Positions 8,436-17,175 of a stretch of DNA of 64,000 nucleotides are shown here, in pieces. The stretch covers positions 62,001 to 126,000 of the forward strand of contig NZ_FNEA01000012.1 of the NCBI RefSeq assembly GCF_900100045.1, in the 5' to 3' direction. Source of the DNA: Paracoccus denitrificans (GTDB lineage: Bacteria > Pseudomonadota > Alphaproteobacteria > Rhodobacterales > Rhodobacteraceae). The notes beneath the pieces were generated by a model, which saw only the letters and a program-made list of their open reading frames with translations, made no database searches and was not told the origin of the DNA. The translations under genes and the position numbers were made by a program. How positions within the stretch are numbered: the first letter of the stretch is position 1; each line of letters starts with the position of its first letter.

Positions 8436-8777
8436 TTGGGCGGAATCGAGAACATCCGGCACGAACCGGAACAGGAAACCGATTTCGACGCGCTGATCGC
8501 GGCTGCGAACGAAGCCTCGACCTTTCTGAAGGCCCTTGGCCATGATGGCCGCCTGATGATCCTGTGCTATCTGATGAGCGGTCCGAAAAGCGTGACCGAA
8601 CTCGAGAACCTGCTGTCCTCGCGCCAGGCCGTCGTCAGTCAGCAACTGGCGCGGCTGCGCCACGAAGGGCTGGTCAGCGCGCGGCGCGACGGGCAGACGA
8701 TCTTTTACTCGATCCTCGATCCCAAGGTCGTTGACTTGCTGACCGTTCTGAAAAAGCTGTTCGGCACGGATTGCTGA
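8436..8777 (+). CDS. soxR: SoxR, ArsR-family repressor of sox genes
   Basis: The ArsR winged helix-turn-helix is clear: KALGHDGRLMILCYLMSG, then SVTELENLLSSRQAVVSQQLARL as the recognition region and ARRDGQTIFYSI as the wing. SoxR represses sox transcription in the absence of reduced sulfur, sensing persulfide through cysteines in characterised homologues; here cysteines occur in ILCYL and at the C-terminus (GTDC). No in-frame ATG exists near the start. I use the TTG at 8436 (113 residues), with AAAGGAA upstream; a GTG near 8385 would give a longer form. The start is the uncertain part. Confidence 0.85.
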   Translation: MGGIENIRHEPEQETDFDALIAAANEASTFLKALGHDGRLMILCYLMSGPKSVTELENLLSSRQAVVSQQLARLRHEGLVSARRDGQTIFYSILDPKVVDLLTVLKKLFGTDC

Positions 8778-8847
8778 CCCGGCGCGGGGGGCGGGATGAC
8801 GCAAGGAGGCCGCGAAAGGGTTCTTTCGCGGGAATGGGAGAGACGCG

Positions 8848-9897
8848 ATGGATGAGCTGCCCTATGGAGTGCTTGCGGCCCTGGTCGGGCTGGCGGGCGG
8901 GATCGTGCTGGGTCTTTCGGCTCGGCTGGGCGACTTCTGCACGCTCGGCGCGCTGGAATCGGCGGTCTATGGCAAGGATTCCCGCCGCCTGCGGTTATGG
9001 GGCGTGGTGCTTGGCGTGGCGATCCTGACGACGCAGGCGCTGGCCCTGACCGGCTGGATCGAGCTGGAGAACAGCTTCTACCACACCATCCACTGGAACC
9101 CGCTGGCCTCGATCATCGGCGGGCTGGTGTTCGGATATGGCATGGCCATGGCCGGCAATTGCGGCTTCGGCGCATTGGTGCGTTTCGGCAGCGGCGACCT
9201 GCGCTCGCTGGTGGTGGTGGTGGTGATGGCCATCGTCGGCTTCATCGTGCTGTCCGGCCCGCTGGCACCGCTGCGCGTCCTGCTGTTCCTGCAGCCCGAG
9301 GCCAACGGTCCGCAGGGTATCGTCCACGACCTGGGCCTTATGGGCCTGCCGGCGCCGGTCACGGTGGCGCTGATCGGCGTCTCGGCCCTGGCCTGGGGGT
9401 TGGGCCATGCCCCGTTGCGCGCAAGGCCGCAGATGATCGCCTGGGGTGCGGCCGCCGGGCTGGCCGTCAGCTGGAGCTTCTTCGGCACCAGCTGGCTTTA
9501 CGACCACAGCCTTGGCGCGGTGCAGATCGAGGGTCCGTCCTTTACCGCCCCGGTGGGTCGCACGCTGATCTTCCTGATGACCTCGACCGCAGGCGGGATC
9601 ACCTTCTCCGTGGGCTCCGTCGTGGGCGTGATGGCCGGTGCGCTGATCGGCTCGATGATCCGGGGTCTGTTCAAATGGGAGGCCTGCGAGGATCCGCGCG
9701 AACTGGGCCGCCAGATCGGCGGCGCCGCCCTGATGGGGGCCGGTGGTGTGGTGGCCATGGGCTGCTCGGTCGGACAGGGGGTTTCGGCCTTCGCGGCCCT
9801 GGCCTGGTCCGGGCCCGTCACCCTCATCGCCATCGTGGCCGGCGCCGCATTCGGACTGCGCCGTCTGATCGGCGGTTTTCAGGGCGCCGTGGACTGA
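8848..9897 (+). CDS. soxT: SoxT-type YeeE/YedE family sulfur-compound transporter
   Basis: This 349-residue membrane protein has about nine hydrophobic helices. The YeeE/YedE signatures are present: GDFCTLGALESAVYG near residue 30, GNCGFGALVRFGSGDLRSLVV near 105, and MGCSVGQGVSAFAAL near 305, each with a conserved cysteine. Such proteins import thiosulfate or related sulfur species; in sox loci they are called SoxT. It lies 70 bp downstream of soxR in the same direction, so soxS-soxR-soxT probably form one transcript. Confidence 0.82.
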   Translation: MDELPYGVLAALVGLAGGIVLGLSARLGDFCTLGALESAVYGKDSRRLRLWGVVLGVAILTTQALALTGWIELENSFYHTIHWNPLASIIGGLVFGYGMAMAGNCGFGALVRFGSGDLRSLVVVVVMAIVGFIVLSGPLAPLRVLLFLQPEANGPQGIVHDLGLMGLPAPVTVALIGVSALAWGLGHAPLRARPQMIAWGAAAGLAVSWSFFGTSWLYDHSLGAVQIEGPSFTAPVGRTLIFLMTSTAGGITFSVGSVVGVMAGALIGSMIRGLFKWEACEDPRELGRQIGGAALMGAGGVVAMGCSVGQGVSAFAALAWSGPVTLIAIVAGAAFGLRRLIGGFQGAVD

Positions 9898-10273
9898 AAT
9901 TTCGTCCCGGCGCTTCGCGGGTAGAAGGGGGCGAAGATGCCCGCAAGCCGGATATCGCCCCTGCGAAGATCGGCCATTCGCCAGGGGCTGCCGTCAGCGG
10001 ATTGGCCGTTGTCAGAGCGGTTTCCCGGGATACCAGCGTAGCAGGCCGGTATTTCCTGCATGACGGGTCTGCCGCCGCCTTTGCAGCCCTGCTGTGCGGG
10101 GAGCACCTGCCCGTCACTGTCGTCAGGAAAGACCAGTATTGCGGCGGACGCTCTGGCCGTTATTCGCAGCATTCTGCAAGCCTGCCGCGCCATTCCGTGG
10201 ATGGTGCCGTAGCGGCATGATCCGGCGACGATTTTCCCGGTCGGCCCGGGGCGCTTTCGCGCCCCGGCTCGTC
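9898..10273. other. Intergenic region between convergent soxT and pyc
   Basis: This 376-bp stretch between the stops of soxT and pyruvate carboxylase has several open frames on both strands, but none has a convincing ribosome site or a recognisable product. The only structure I see is the GC-rich hairpin at 10246-10267 next to the pyc stop. Confidence 0.6.
10246..10267 (-). terminator. Hairpin just after the pyc stop codon
   Basis: Nine-bp arms CCGGGGCGC and GCGCCCCGG close a TTTC loop, 6 bp beyond the pyc stop on the minus strand. There is no U-run on either side, so termination may be weak or depend on Rho. Confidence 0.5.
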
Positions 10274-13200
10274 TCACTCCATCTCGACCATGAGATCCTT
10301 CGCGTCGATCTGCTCTCCCGGCCTGACGTGCAGCGCCTTGATGACGCCGGCTCTGTCGGCATGGATGCCGGTTTCCATCTTCATCGCCTCGATGGTCAGC
10401 AGCAGGTCGCCGGGATTGACCTTCTGCCCCTGGGTGACGGCGACCGAGGCGACGACGCCGGGCATGGGCGCGCCCAGGTGGCCCTCGTTCGCCGGGTCGG
10501 CCTTGGGACGGGCGGCGGTCTGCGACTTGACCAGACGGTTCGGCACCCGGATCACCCGGGGCTGGCCGTTCAGCTCGAAGAACACCTTGACCTCGCCCTT
10601 CTCGTCGGTCTCGCCCACGGTCTGCAGCCGGATCTCCAGCGTCTTGCCGGGGTCGATCTCGGCCTCGATCTCCTCGCCCGGCTCCATGCCGTAGAAGAAG
10701 GTCCGCGTCGGCAGCGTCCGCACCGGGCCGTATTGCCGGTGCCGGCCCATGTAGTCGAGGAAGACCTTGGGATACATCAGGTAGCCGTTCAGGTCCTCGT
10801 CGTCGACCGCCTTGCCTTCCAGCTGGCGGATCAGCTCGGCGCGGGTGGCCTCGATATCCACCGGCGGCATGGCCGCGCCGGGGCGGGCGGTCAGGGCTGG
10901 CTCGCCCTTCAAGACCTTCTTCTGCAACGCCGCCGGCCAGCCCCCGGGCGGCTGGCCCAGGTTGCCGCGCATCATGTCGACGACGCTGTCGGGGAAGGAG
11001 ACCTCGACCGCCGGGTCCTCGACCTGCGCCCGCGTCAGCCCCTGCGCCACCATCATCAGCGCCATGTCGCCCACCACCTTGGAACTGGGCGTGACCTTGA
11101 CGATGTCGCCGAACATCCGGTTCACCTCGGCATAGGCCTGGGCGACCTCGTGCCAGCGATCCTCAAGGCCGAGCGAGCGCGCCTGGGCCTTGAGATTGGT
11201 GAACTGGCCGCCGGGCATCTCGTGCAGCCAGACCTCCGAGGCCGGGGCCTGCAAGCCGCTCTCGAAGGCGGCATAGTGCTCGCGCACCGCCTCCCAGTAG
11301 TTCGAGATCCGGCGGATCGCCTCGATATCCAGGCCGGTGTCGCGATCGGTGTGGCGCAGCGCCTCGACCACCGAGCCCAGGCAGGGCTGCGAGGTATTGC
11401 CGGAAAAGGCGTCCATGGCGCAGTCCACCGCATCCACCCCGGCCTCGGCCGCGGCCAGGATCGAGGCGCCGGCAATGCCGCCGGTGTCATGGGTGTGGAA
11501 ATGCACCGGCAGGCCGATCTCTTCCTTCAGCGCGCGGACCAGAATGCCGGCCGAGGCGGGTTTCAGCAGCCCCGCCATGTCCTTCAGCCCCAGCACATGC
11601 GCGCCGGCGTCGCGCAACTCGCGCGCCATCTTCAGGTAATATTGCAGGTCGTATTTCGCGCGCGCGGGATCGAGCAGGTCGCCGGTATAGCAGATGGTGC
11701 CCTCGCAGATCTTGCCGGCCTCGATCACCGCATCCATGGCGACGCGCATGTTCGGGGTCCAGTTCAGGCTGTCGAAGACCCGGAACACGTCCACGCCGGT
11801 CCTGGCCGCCTGGCGGACGAATTCCTGCACCACATTGTCGGGATAGTTGGTGTAGCCGACGCCGTTGCTGGCCCGCAGCAGCATCTGCGTCATCAGGTTG
11901 GGCATGCGGGCGCGGATGTCGCGCAGCCGCTGCCAGGGGCATTCCTGCAGGAAGCGATAGGCGACATCGAAAGTCGCGCCGCCCCAGCATTCGACCGAGA
12001 AGAGGCCGGGCAGGTTCGCGGCATAGGCCGGCGCCACCCGGATCATGTCGATCGAGCGCATCCGCGTGGCGAGCAAGCTCTGGTGGCCGTCGCGCATCGA
12101 GGTGTCGGTGATCAGCAGGCGCTTCTGGTCCAGCATCCAGTCGGCGACGGCTTTCGCCCCCCGTTCCTCCAGGAGCTGCCGCGTGCCGGGGGCGGGCTCG
12201 GCCTTGGCCGCAGGCGGCACGGGAATGCGCGCCTCGGCCGGCGGCAGCGGCCGGCCGGCGGTCTCGGGATGGCCGTTCACGGTGATGTCGGCGATGTAGA
12301 CCAGCAGTTTCGTCGCCCGGTCGCGGCGCTTGCGGAACGCGAACAGGTCCGGCGTGGTATCGATGAACTTAGTCGTATAGCTGTCGTCGAGGAAGGTCGG
12401 GTGTTTCAGCAGGTTGATGACGAATTCGATATTCGTCGCCACGCCGCGCACCCGGAACTCGCGCAAGGCCCGGTCCATCCGCGCGATGGCCTTCTCGGGC
12501 GTCTGGGCATGCGCCGTGACCTTGACCAGCAGGCTGTCGTAATAGCGGGTGATGACGCCGCCGGAATAGGCGGTGCCGCCGTCCAGCCGGATGCCGTTGC
12601 CGGTGGCCGAGCGATAGGCGGTGATGCGGCCGTAATCGGGGATGAAGTTGTTCAGCGGATCCTCGGTCGTGACCCGGCATTGCAGGGCGTGGCCGTTCAG
12701 ATGCACCCCGGCCTGGGAGGCGACGCCGGTGGCCTGGGCCAGCGTCGCGCCCTCGGCGATCAGGATCTGGCTTTGCACGATGTCGATGCCGGTGACCTCC
12801 TCGGTCACGGTATGCTCGACCTGAACGCGCGGGTTCACCTCGATGAAGTAGAAGGCCTGGCTGTCCATATCCATCAGGAATTCGACGGTGCCGGCGTTGC
12901 GGTAGCCGACGGCGCGGCCGATCCTCAGCGCCAGCTCGCAGACCTCGGCGCGCTGTTCGGGGGTCAGGTAGGGCGCCGGGGCGCGTTCCACGACCTTCTG
13001 GTTGCGGCGCTGCACGGTGCAGTCGCGCTCGTAGAGGTGATAGAGCCCGCCATGCCCATCACCCAAGAGCTGCACCTCGACGTGCCGGGCGCGCAGGATC
13101 ATCTTTTCCAGATAGCCCTCGCCGTTGCCGAAGGCGGCCTCGGCCTCGCGCCGTCCCTCGCGCACCTTCTCGGGCAGCTCCTCGGGGCCCATGATCGGGC

Positions 13201-13708
13201 GCATGCCGCGCCCGCCGCCGCCCCAGCTGGCCTTCAGCATCAGCGGATAGCCGATCTCGGCCGCCTCACGCTTGATCGCCTCCATGTCCTCGCCCAGCAC
13301 CTCGGTGGCCGGGATCACCGGCACGCCGGCCTGGATCGCCACGCGCCGGGCGCTGGCCTTGTCGCCAAGCGCCCGCATGGTGTCGGCGCTCGGCCCGATG
13401 AAGGCGATGCCCGCTGCGGTGCAGGCATCGACGAAATCGGGGTTTTCGGACAGAAGCCCATAGCCGGGATGGATCGCATCGGCGCCGGATTCCTTCGCCA
13501 CCCGGATGATCTCGGGGATGGACAGATAGGCCGCGACCGGCCCCAGGCCGCCGCCGATGCGGTAGGCCTCGTCCGCCTTGAAGCGGTGCAGGCTCAGCTT
13601 GTCTTCCTCGGCATAGACCGCGACCGTCTTCTTCCCAAGCTCGTTCGCAGCCCGCATCACGCGGATCGCAATCTCGCCACGGTTCGCAATAAGAATCTTA
13701 CGGAACAT
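10274..13708 (-). CDS. pyc: Pyruvate carboxylase
   Basis: This 1144-residue single-chain enzyme makes oxaloacetate from pyruvate and bicarbonate (anaplerosis). The domains run in order: biotin carboxylase from residue 1 (FRKILIANRGEIAIRVMRAANELG, ATP-grasp GGGGRGMR near 165), carboxyltransferase from about 530 (SMRDGHQSLLATRMRS, VECWGGATFDVAYRFL), the allosteric linker, and a C-terminal biotinyl domain with the biotinylated lysine in IEAMKMETG. I take the start at 13708 (MFRKILIAN). A 351-residue and a 1263-residue open frame opposite it are antisense shadows caused by high GC. The gene is monocistronic here. Confidence 0.97.
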   Translation of the reverse strand: MFRKILIANRGEIAIRVMRAANELGKKTVAVYAEEDKLSLHRFKADEAYRIGGGLGPVAAYLSIPEIIRVAKESGADAIHPGYGLLSENPDFVDACTAAGIAFIGPSADTMRALGDKASARRVAIQAGVPVIPATEVLGEDMEAIKREAAEIGYPLMLKASWGGGGRGMRPIMGPEELPEKVREGRREAEAAFGNGEGYLEKMILRARHVEVQLLGDGHGGLYHLYERDCTVQRRNQKVVERAPAPYLTPEQRAEVCELALRIGRAVGYRNAGTVEFLMDMDSQAFYFIEVNPRVQVEHTVTEEVTGIDIVQSQILIAEGATLAQATGVASQAGVHLNGHALQCRVTTEDPLNNFIPDYGRITAYRSATGNGIRLDGGTAYSGGVITRYYDSLLVKVTAHAQTPEKAIARMDRALREFRVRGVATNIEFVINLLKHPTFLDDSYTTKFIDTTPDLFAFRKRRDRATKLLVYIADITVNGHPETAGRPLPPAEARIPVPPAAKAEPAPGTRQLLEERGAKAVADWMLDQKRLLITDTSMRDGHQSLLATRMRSIDMIRVAPAYAANLPGLFSVECWGGATFDVAYRFLQECPWQRLRDIRARMPNLMTQMLLRASNGVGYTNYPDNVVQEFVRQAARTGVDVFRVFDSLNWTPNMRVAMDAVIEAGKICEGTICYTGDLLDPARAKYDLQYYLKMARELRDAGAHVLGLKDMAGLLKPASAGILVRALKEEIGLPVHFHTHDTGGIAGASILAAAEAGVDAVDCAMDAFSGNTSQPCLGSVVEALRHTDRDTGLDIEAIRRISNYWEAVREHYAAFESGLQAPASEVWLHEMPGGQFTNLKAQARSLGLEDRWHEVAQAYAEVNRMFGDIVKVTPSSKVVGDMALMMVAQGLTRAQVEDPAVEVSFPDSVVDMMRGNLGQPPGGWPAALQKKVLKGEPALTARPGAAMPPVDIEATRAELIRQLEGKAVDDEDLNGYLMYPKVFLDYMGRHRQYGPVRTLPTRTFFYGMEPGEEIEAEIDPGKTLEIRLQTVGETDEKGEVKVFFELNGQPRVIRVPNRLVKSQTAARPKADPANEGHLGAPMPGVVASVAVTQGQKVNPGDLLLTIEAMKMETGIHADRAGVIKALHVRPGEQIDAKDLMVEME

Positions 13709-13803
13709 CAGTCCCCCCATGTTCGCCCGGCGGGCATCCTAACTATGCTGCGGTGCAGCGCAAGCACCCTTCGCGACGGTTTCGCGACGCGGGTTTTCTC
13801 ATC

Positions 13804-14253
13804 TCAGCGGCGTTCACGAAAGAATTCTTGCAGCAGCCGGCGCGATTCTTCTGCCGAAATGCCGTCGATGATCTCTGGCCGGTGATGGCATTGCGGATGG
13901 TCGAAGACCCGCGCGCCATGGCGCACGCCGCCCATGCGCGGGTCCTCGGCGCCGTAATAGAGCATCTCGATCCGTGCGGCCGAGATGGCAGCGGCACACA
14001 TCGGGCAGGGCTCCAGCGTCACCCACAGTCGCGCGCCCGGCAGCCGTTCCGAGCCGAGATGCGCGCAGGCCGCACGGATCGCCAGGATTTCGGCATGGGC
14101 GGTGGGGTCGCGCATCTCGCGCGTGCGATTGCCGGCGCGGGCCAGCACGGCGCCGTCGGCACCCACCAGGACGGCGCCGACCGGCACCTCGCCGCGCCGG
14201 GCGGCGGCACGGGCCTCATCGAGCGCGGTGGGCATGTGCGAGGCAAAATCCAT
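13804..14253 (-). CDS. tadA: tRNA-specific adenosine deaminase
   Basis: The 149-residue cytidine-deaminase-fold protein has the zinc and catalytic motifs HAE at residues 53-55 and PCPMCA at about 82-87. TadA converts A34 to inosine in tRNA-Arg(ACG) and is essential. I start it at the ATG at 14253 (MDFASHMPTALDEAR). The frame continues further upstream, but that part would overlap rluB antisense. It is divergent from rluB, as in many Rhodobacterales. Confidence 0.94.
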   Translation of the reverse strand: MDFASHMPTALDEARAAARRGEVPVGAVLVGADGAVLARAGNRTREMRDPTAHAEILAIRAACAHLGSERLPGARLWVTLEPCPMCAAAISAARIEMLYYGAEDPRMGGVRHGARVFDHPQCHHRPEIIDGISAEESRRLLQEFFRERR

Positions 14254-14361
14254 GCGCGCTTTTCGCGCGGGCTTGCCTTGCGCGCAAGAACTGCTTTCCA
14301 TCTTCCTGCGTTGGGCGTAGAGAGCCCGCTTTGCCACCGCAGAGATGCGCAGGAGATCGCC

Positions 14362-15735
14362 ATGACCGAAGACAGCCCCGAAACCGCCCCCAATCCGCAG
14401 GCAGACCGCATCGCCAAGGTGATGGCCCGTGCCGGCGTCGCCTCGCGCCGCGAGGCCGAGCGCATGATCCTGGAGGGCCGGGTGACGGTGAACGGCAAGA
14501 AGATCGACAGCCCGGCGCTGGACGTCACGCCCGCCGACAGGATCCGCGTCGACGGCAAGCCGCTGGAGGAACCGCAAGAGACGCGGTTGTGGCTATATTA
14601 CAAACCCTTGGGCCTGGTGACCTCGAATTCGGATGAAAAGGGACGGCAGACCGTCTTTGACGCGCTGCCGCGCGACCTGCCGCGGGTGATGACCGTGGGC
14701 CGGCTGGACCTGAACTCCGAGGGGCTGCTGCTTCTGACCAATGACGGCGAGTTGAAGCGCCGGCTGGAGCTGCCGACCACCGGCTGGCTGCGCCGCTATC
14801 GCGTGCGGGTGAACGGCCAGCCCAACGACCTGACATTCGCGCCGCTGCGCCGCGGCGTCACCATCGACGGCGAGGAATTCGCGCCGATGGAGATCAACCT
14901 CGACAGCCAGCAGGGCGCCAATGCCTGGCTGACCGTCGGCATCCGCGAGGGCAGGAACCGCGAGATCCGCCGCGCCATGGCCCATGTCGGGCTGATCGTG
15001 AACCGGCTGATCCGCATCGGCTATGGCCCGTTCAAGCTGACCGGCCTCGAGGAGAACGAGGTGCGCGAGGTCAAGCGCAAGGTGCTGCGCGACCAGTTGG
15101 GCGGGCTCCTGACCGGCGAGACCGAGGAAAAGCCGCGCAGTTTCCGCGAGCGCGGCGCGGCCAAGCCGGCCGAGGGCGATGCCCGTCCGCGCAAGCCGCG
15201 CGACGAGGGCGGCCGCAAGCCCTTTGCGCGCCGCGAGGATGGGGACCGCAAGCCGTTTGCGCGGCGTGAAGAGGGTGATCGCAAGCCGTTTGCACGCCGC
15301 GAGGATGGCGAACGCAAGCCCTTCGGCAAGCGCCCGGATGGGGGGCGAAAACCCTTTGCGAAACGCGAGGATGGCGAGCGCAAACCCTTTGCCCGGCGCG
15401 AGGATCGCGATGGCAAGCCTGCTGTCCGCGACGGTGCGCGCAAGCCCTTCGGCAAGGGGCCGCGGGACGAATCGCGCCGCGATGGCGACCGTCCCGAGCG
15501 CGCCGGCAAGCCGGGCTTCAAAGCCAGGGCGACCGAAGGCGAGCGCGGCTTCAAGCCCCGCACCGAAGGCGGCTTCAAGCCGCGCGGCGAAGGCAAGCCG
15601 GCCCGCGATTTCAAGCCCGGCAGGGCCACGGGCAAGCCGGGCGGCAAACCCGGTCCGAAACCGGGCTTCGCAAAAACGAATCGCGCCCCCGGAAAGGGAG
15701 CGCGACCAGAGGGAAAAGGGCCGCGGCGCGGCTAG
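14362..15735 (+). CDS. rluB: 23S rRNA pseudouridine synthase (RsuA/RluB family) with a long basic repeat tail
   Basis: The 457-residue protein has an S4 domain (DRIAKVMARAGVASRREAERMILEGRVTVNG, residues 14-45) and an RsuA/RluB catalytic domain with the catalytic aspartate in GRLDLNSEGLLLLTNDGEL near 120. Conserved GREGRNREIRRAM follows near 200. Beyond residue 250 the protein is a basic low-complexity tail: six 11-residue units of the type RKPFARREDGD, then more Gly/Lys/Arg-rich sequence to a GKGPRRG end. The tail almost doubles the usual length and probably binds rRNA. The start is the ATG at 14362, preceded by AGGAG. Confidence 0.93.
   Translation: MTEDSPETAPNPQADRIAKVMARAGVASRREAERMILEGRVTVNGKKIDSPALDVTPADRIRVDGKPLEEPQETRLWLYYKPLGLVTSNSDEKGRQTVFDALPRDLPRVMTVGRLDLNSEGLLLLTNDGELKRRLELPTTGWLRRYRVRVNGQPNDLTFAPLRRGVTIDGEEFAPMEINLDSQQGANAWLTVGIREGRNREIRRAMAHVGLIVNRLIRIGYGPFKLTGLEENEVREVKRKVLRDQLGGLLTGETEEKPRSFRERGAAKPAEGDARPRKPRDEGGRKPFARREDGDRKPFARREEGDRKPFARREDGERKPFGKRPDGGRKPFAKREDGERKPFARREDRDGKPAVRDGARKPFGKGPRDESRRDGDRPERAGKPGFKARATEGERGFKPRTEGGFKPRGEGKPARDFKPGRATGKPGGKPGPKPGFAKTNRAPGKGARPEGKGPRRG
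15214..15411 (+). repeat. 33-bp tandem repeats encoding RKPFARREDGD units in RluB
   Basis: Six consecutive in-frame units of 33 bp encode variants of RKPFARREDGD (RKPFARREEGD, RKPFGKRPDGG, RKPFAKREDGE and others). The DNA units differ at third positions, so they are diverged and not very recent. The unit count could vary between strains. Confidence 0.85.
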
Positions 15736-15760
15736 ATCGCGCCGCCCTTGCCGGGGCTGT

Positions 15761-15937
15761 TCACTTCGTCAGGATCAGCTTGCCCGCGCGGGTGATGCGC
15801 AGGTTGTAGACCTGATCGCCCAACACGATCAGCGCCTGATTGCCGCCGGCAGTCAGCAATTCGGCGTCATATTCGGGCAGTCGTTGCAGGGCGGTCACGC
15901 CGGGACGCGTGAATTCGGCGGGGCGGGTCGCGGTCAT
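15761..15937 (-). CDS. hemP: HemP-family small protein
   Basis: This 58-residue protein ends in YNLRITRAGKLILTK, the signature of the HemP (hemin uptake) family. Members sit at haem-uptake loci or stand alone in alphaproteobacteria, and some act as transcriptional activators of haem-transport genes (HmuP). The start is the ATG at 15937 with GAGGAA upstream; a longer frame to 15979 lacks one. No haem receptor or transporter lies nearby, so its target is elsewhere in the genome. Confidence 0.82.
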   Translation of the reverse strand: MTATRPAEFTRPGVTALQRLPEYDAELLTAGGNQALIVLGDQVYNLRITRAGKLILTK

Positions 15938-15973
15938 GTCCAGTTCCTCGTTTCTGTCGCGGTGAGTGTAACC

Positions 15974-15998
15974 TGACAAATTTCCTAGGAGATGTCAA
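15974..15998 (-). promoter_or_regulatory. Promoter/operator-like element upstream of hemP
   Basis: On the minus strand there is a TTGACA -35-like hexamer (15998-15993). It is part of a TGACA...TGTCA inverted repeat (15974-15978 and 15993-15997) with a CCTAGG palindrome at its centre. The spacing to hemP suits a repressor site overlapping the promoter. An iron or haem regulator (Irr, RirA or Fur type) is plausible but not shown. Confidence 0.4.
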
Positions 15999-16051
15999 AG
16001 GAAAATAGTCGGGAATTTTCCCGCCACATAACCCGTCGTTTTGAAAGCGAA

Positions 16052-16080
16052 AAGGCGGGCGCCACATGGACGCCCGCCTT
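16052..16080 (-). terminator. Rho-independent terminator of znuA
   Basis: Ten-bp arms AAGGCGGGCG and CGCCCGCCTT flank a 9-base loop. On the minus strand the hairpin is followed by TTTT, about 40 bp past the znuA stop. Confidence 0.8.
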
Positions 16081-16119
16081 GCTGAAGCCCCGGAAGGGGG
16101 ACGGATTTACCGGCAGTTC

Positions 16120-17094
16120 CTAGTCAGCCCCAAGGCAATCGGCCAGCGCCTGGCCCATGCCGCGCAGAAGCTCCGCATAAAGCCCGGCGCCGGGAGTCGC
16201 GCCGGTCCCTTCGGGGTCGAGCGCGGCGCCCTGGCGGATTTCGCTGCCCTCGATCACCGCGGCAATCAGTTTCGGATCGTGATTCGCCTCGGGGAAAGCG
16301 CAGACCGCGCCCTCTTCGGCGATCTCGTCGCGAATCGCCCTGAGCCGCGCGGCCGAGGGCGTCGAGGCATCGCCAAGGCTGACCGCAATGGCCGGCTCCA
16401 GCCCGTAATGCTCGGTGAAATAGCCATAGGCGTCATGAAAGACGACGAAGCGCTTGCCTTGCGTGGGGGTCAGCGCCGATTTCAGTTCTTCGTCCAGCGC
16501 GGCGATTTCGTCGGCGGCCTTCGCGGCATTGGCGGCATAGACGCCTGCATTGTCCGGGTCGTGCCGGGACAGGGTCTCGGCGATGCCGGCAAGCCAGGCC
16601 TGCCCATTCGCCGGGTCCAGCCAGGCATGAGGATCGGTGCCGCTGTGGTCGTGGTCGTGATGCGCTTGCTCCTCGGCATGGCCGTGTCCATCATGCTCAT
16701 GCTCATGCTCATGCTCATGCTCATGCTCATGCTCATGCTCGCCGCCGGCATAGTCCCGGCGATGCGTGGCGGGCAGGTCCAGCAGGGCCAGCATCTCGCT
16801 CTGCGCGGAAAGGCTGGTGGCGGCCCGCTCCAGCCACGGGGTCAGCTCGGGGCCGACCCAGATCAGCAGGTCGGCATCCTGCAAGCTGCGGGCCTGGCTG
16901 GGACGCAGCTGATAGCTGTGCGGATCGCCGCCGGCCTGCAGCAGGATCTCGGGCTGGCCCAGATCGCCCATGACCTGCTGCACCATGGCCCCGACGACGG
17001 GAATATCGGTCACCACCCGCGGGACTTCGGCCCGGGCGGGCAGGGCGGCGGTGCCAAGCGCAGCGGCAAGGACAAGGGAAGAAGGTCGGATCAT
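16120..17094 (-). CDS. znuA: ZnuA, zinc ABC transporter substrate-binding protein
   Basis: This 324-residue periplasmic cluster-9 binding protein captures Zn2+ for ZnuBC. The signal peptide is about residues 1-24 (ending PARAEVPRVV). Zinc ligands appear in GGDPHSYQLRPSQ, in FVVFHDAYGYF and in the ANHDPKL region. Between them lies a His/Glu/Asp-rich loop with eight consecutive EH pairs, then DGHGHAEEQAHHDHDH, a zinc-gathering loop typical of ZnuA. I start at the ATG at 17094; the longer frame would begin with TTG. It is divergent from zur and under the Zur boxes. Confidence 0.94.
   Translation of the reverse strand: MIRPSSLVLAAALGTAALPARAEVPRVVTDIPVVGAMVQQVMGDLGQPEILLQAGGDPHSYQLRPSQARSLQDADLLIWVGPELTPWLERAATSLSAQSEMLALLDLPATHRRDYAGGEHEHEHEHEHEHEHEHDGHGHAEEQAHHDHDHSGTDPHAWLDPANGQAWLAGIAETLSRHDPDNAGVYAANAAKAADEIAALDEELKSALTPTQGKRFVVFHDAYGYFTEHYGLEPAIAVSLGDASTPSAARLRAIRDEIAEEGAVCAFPEANHDPKLIAAVIEGSEIRQGAALDPEGTGATPGAGLYAELLRGMGQALADCLGAD
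16692..16739. repeat. Hexanucleotide repeat (CATGCT)8 in the znuA His-loop
   Basis: Eight perfect tandem copies of CATGCT on the plus strand read as (EH)8 in ZnuA. A perfect 6-bp repeat is prone to slippage, but each gain or loss keeps frame and only changes the length of the metal-binding loop. Confidence 0.95.
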
Positions 17095-17130
17095 GGCGAG
17101 ACTCACTTGCGGAAACGCCAAGGTTATTTA

Positions 17131-17173
17131 TGTTATATCGTAACCCGTCAAGCAAAAATGTAACGATATAACA
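17131..17173. promoter_or_regulatory. Two facing Zur boxes in the znuA-zur intergenic region
   Basis: TGTTATATCGTAAC (17131-17144) and TGTAACGATATAACA (17159-17173) are near-perfect reverse complements of each other. They match the alphaproteobacterial Zur operator type (GTTATATnaTAAC). The left box lies inside the likely znuA promoter, whose TTGACG -35 (minus strand) falls between the boxes. The right box ends two bases before the zur ATG. Zinc-loaded Zur would repress both znuA and zur-znuCB. Confidence 0.85.
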
Positions 17174-17175
17174 TC

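Noticed and set aside
9879..10277. Minus-strand frame of 132 codons between soxT and pyc
   Set aside because: No ribosome site, Arg/Gly-rich composition, and it overlaps both neighbouring genes.
10094..13885. A 1263-codon open frame on the plus strand
   Set aside because: It is antisense to pyruvate carboxylase, His/Arg/Gly-rich without domains, and produced by the GC-skewed third positions of pyc.
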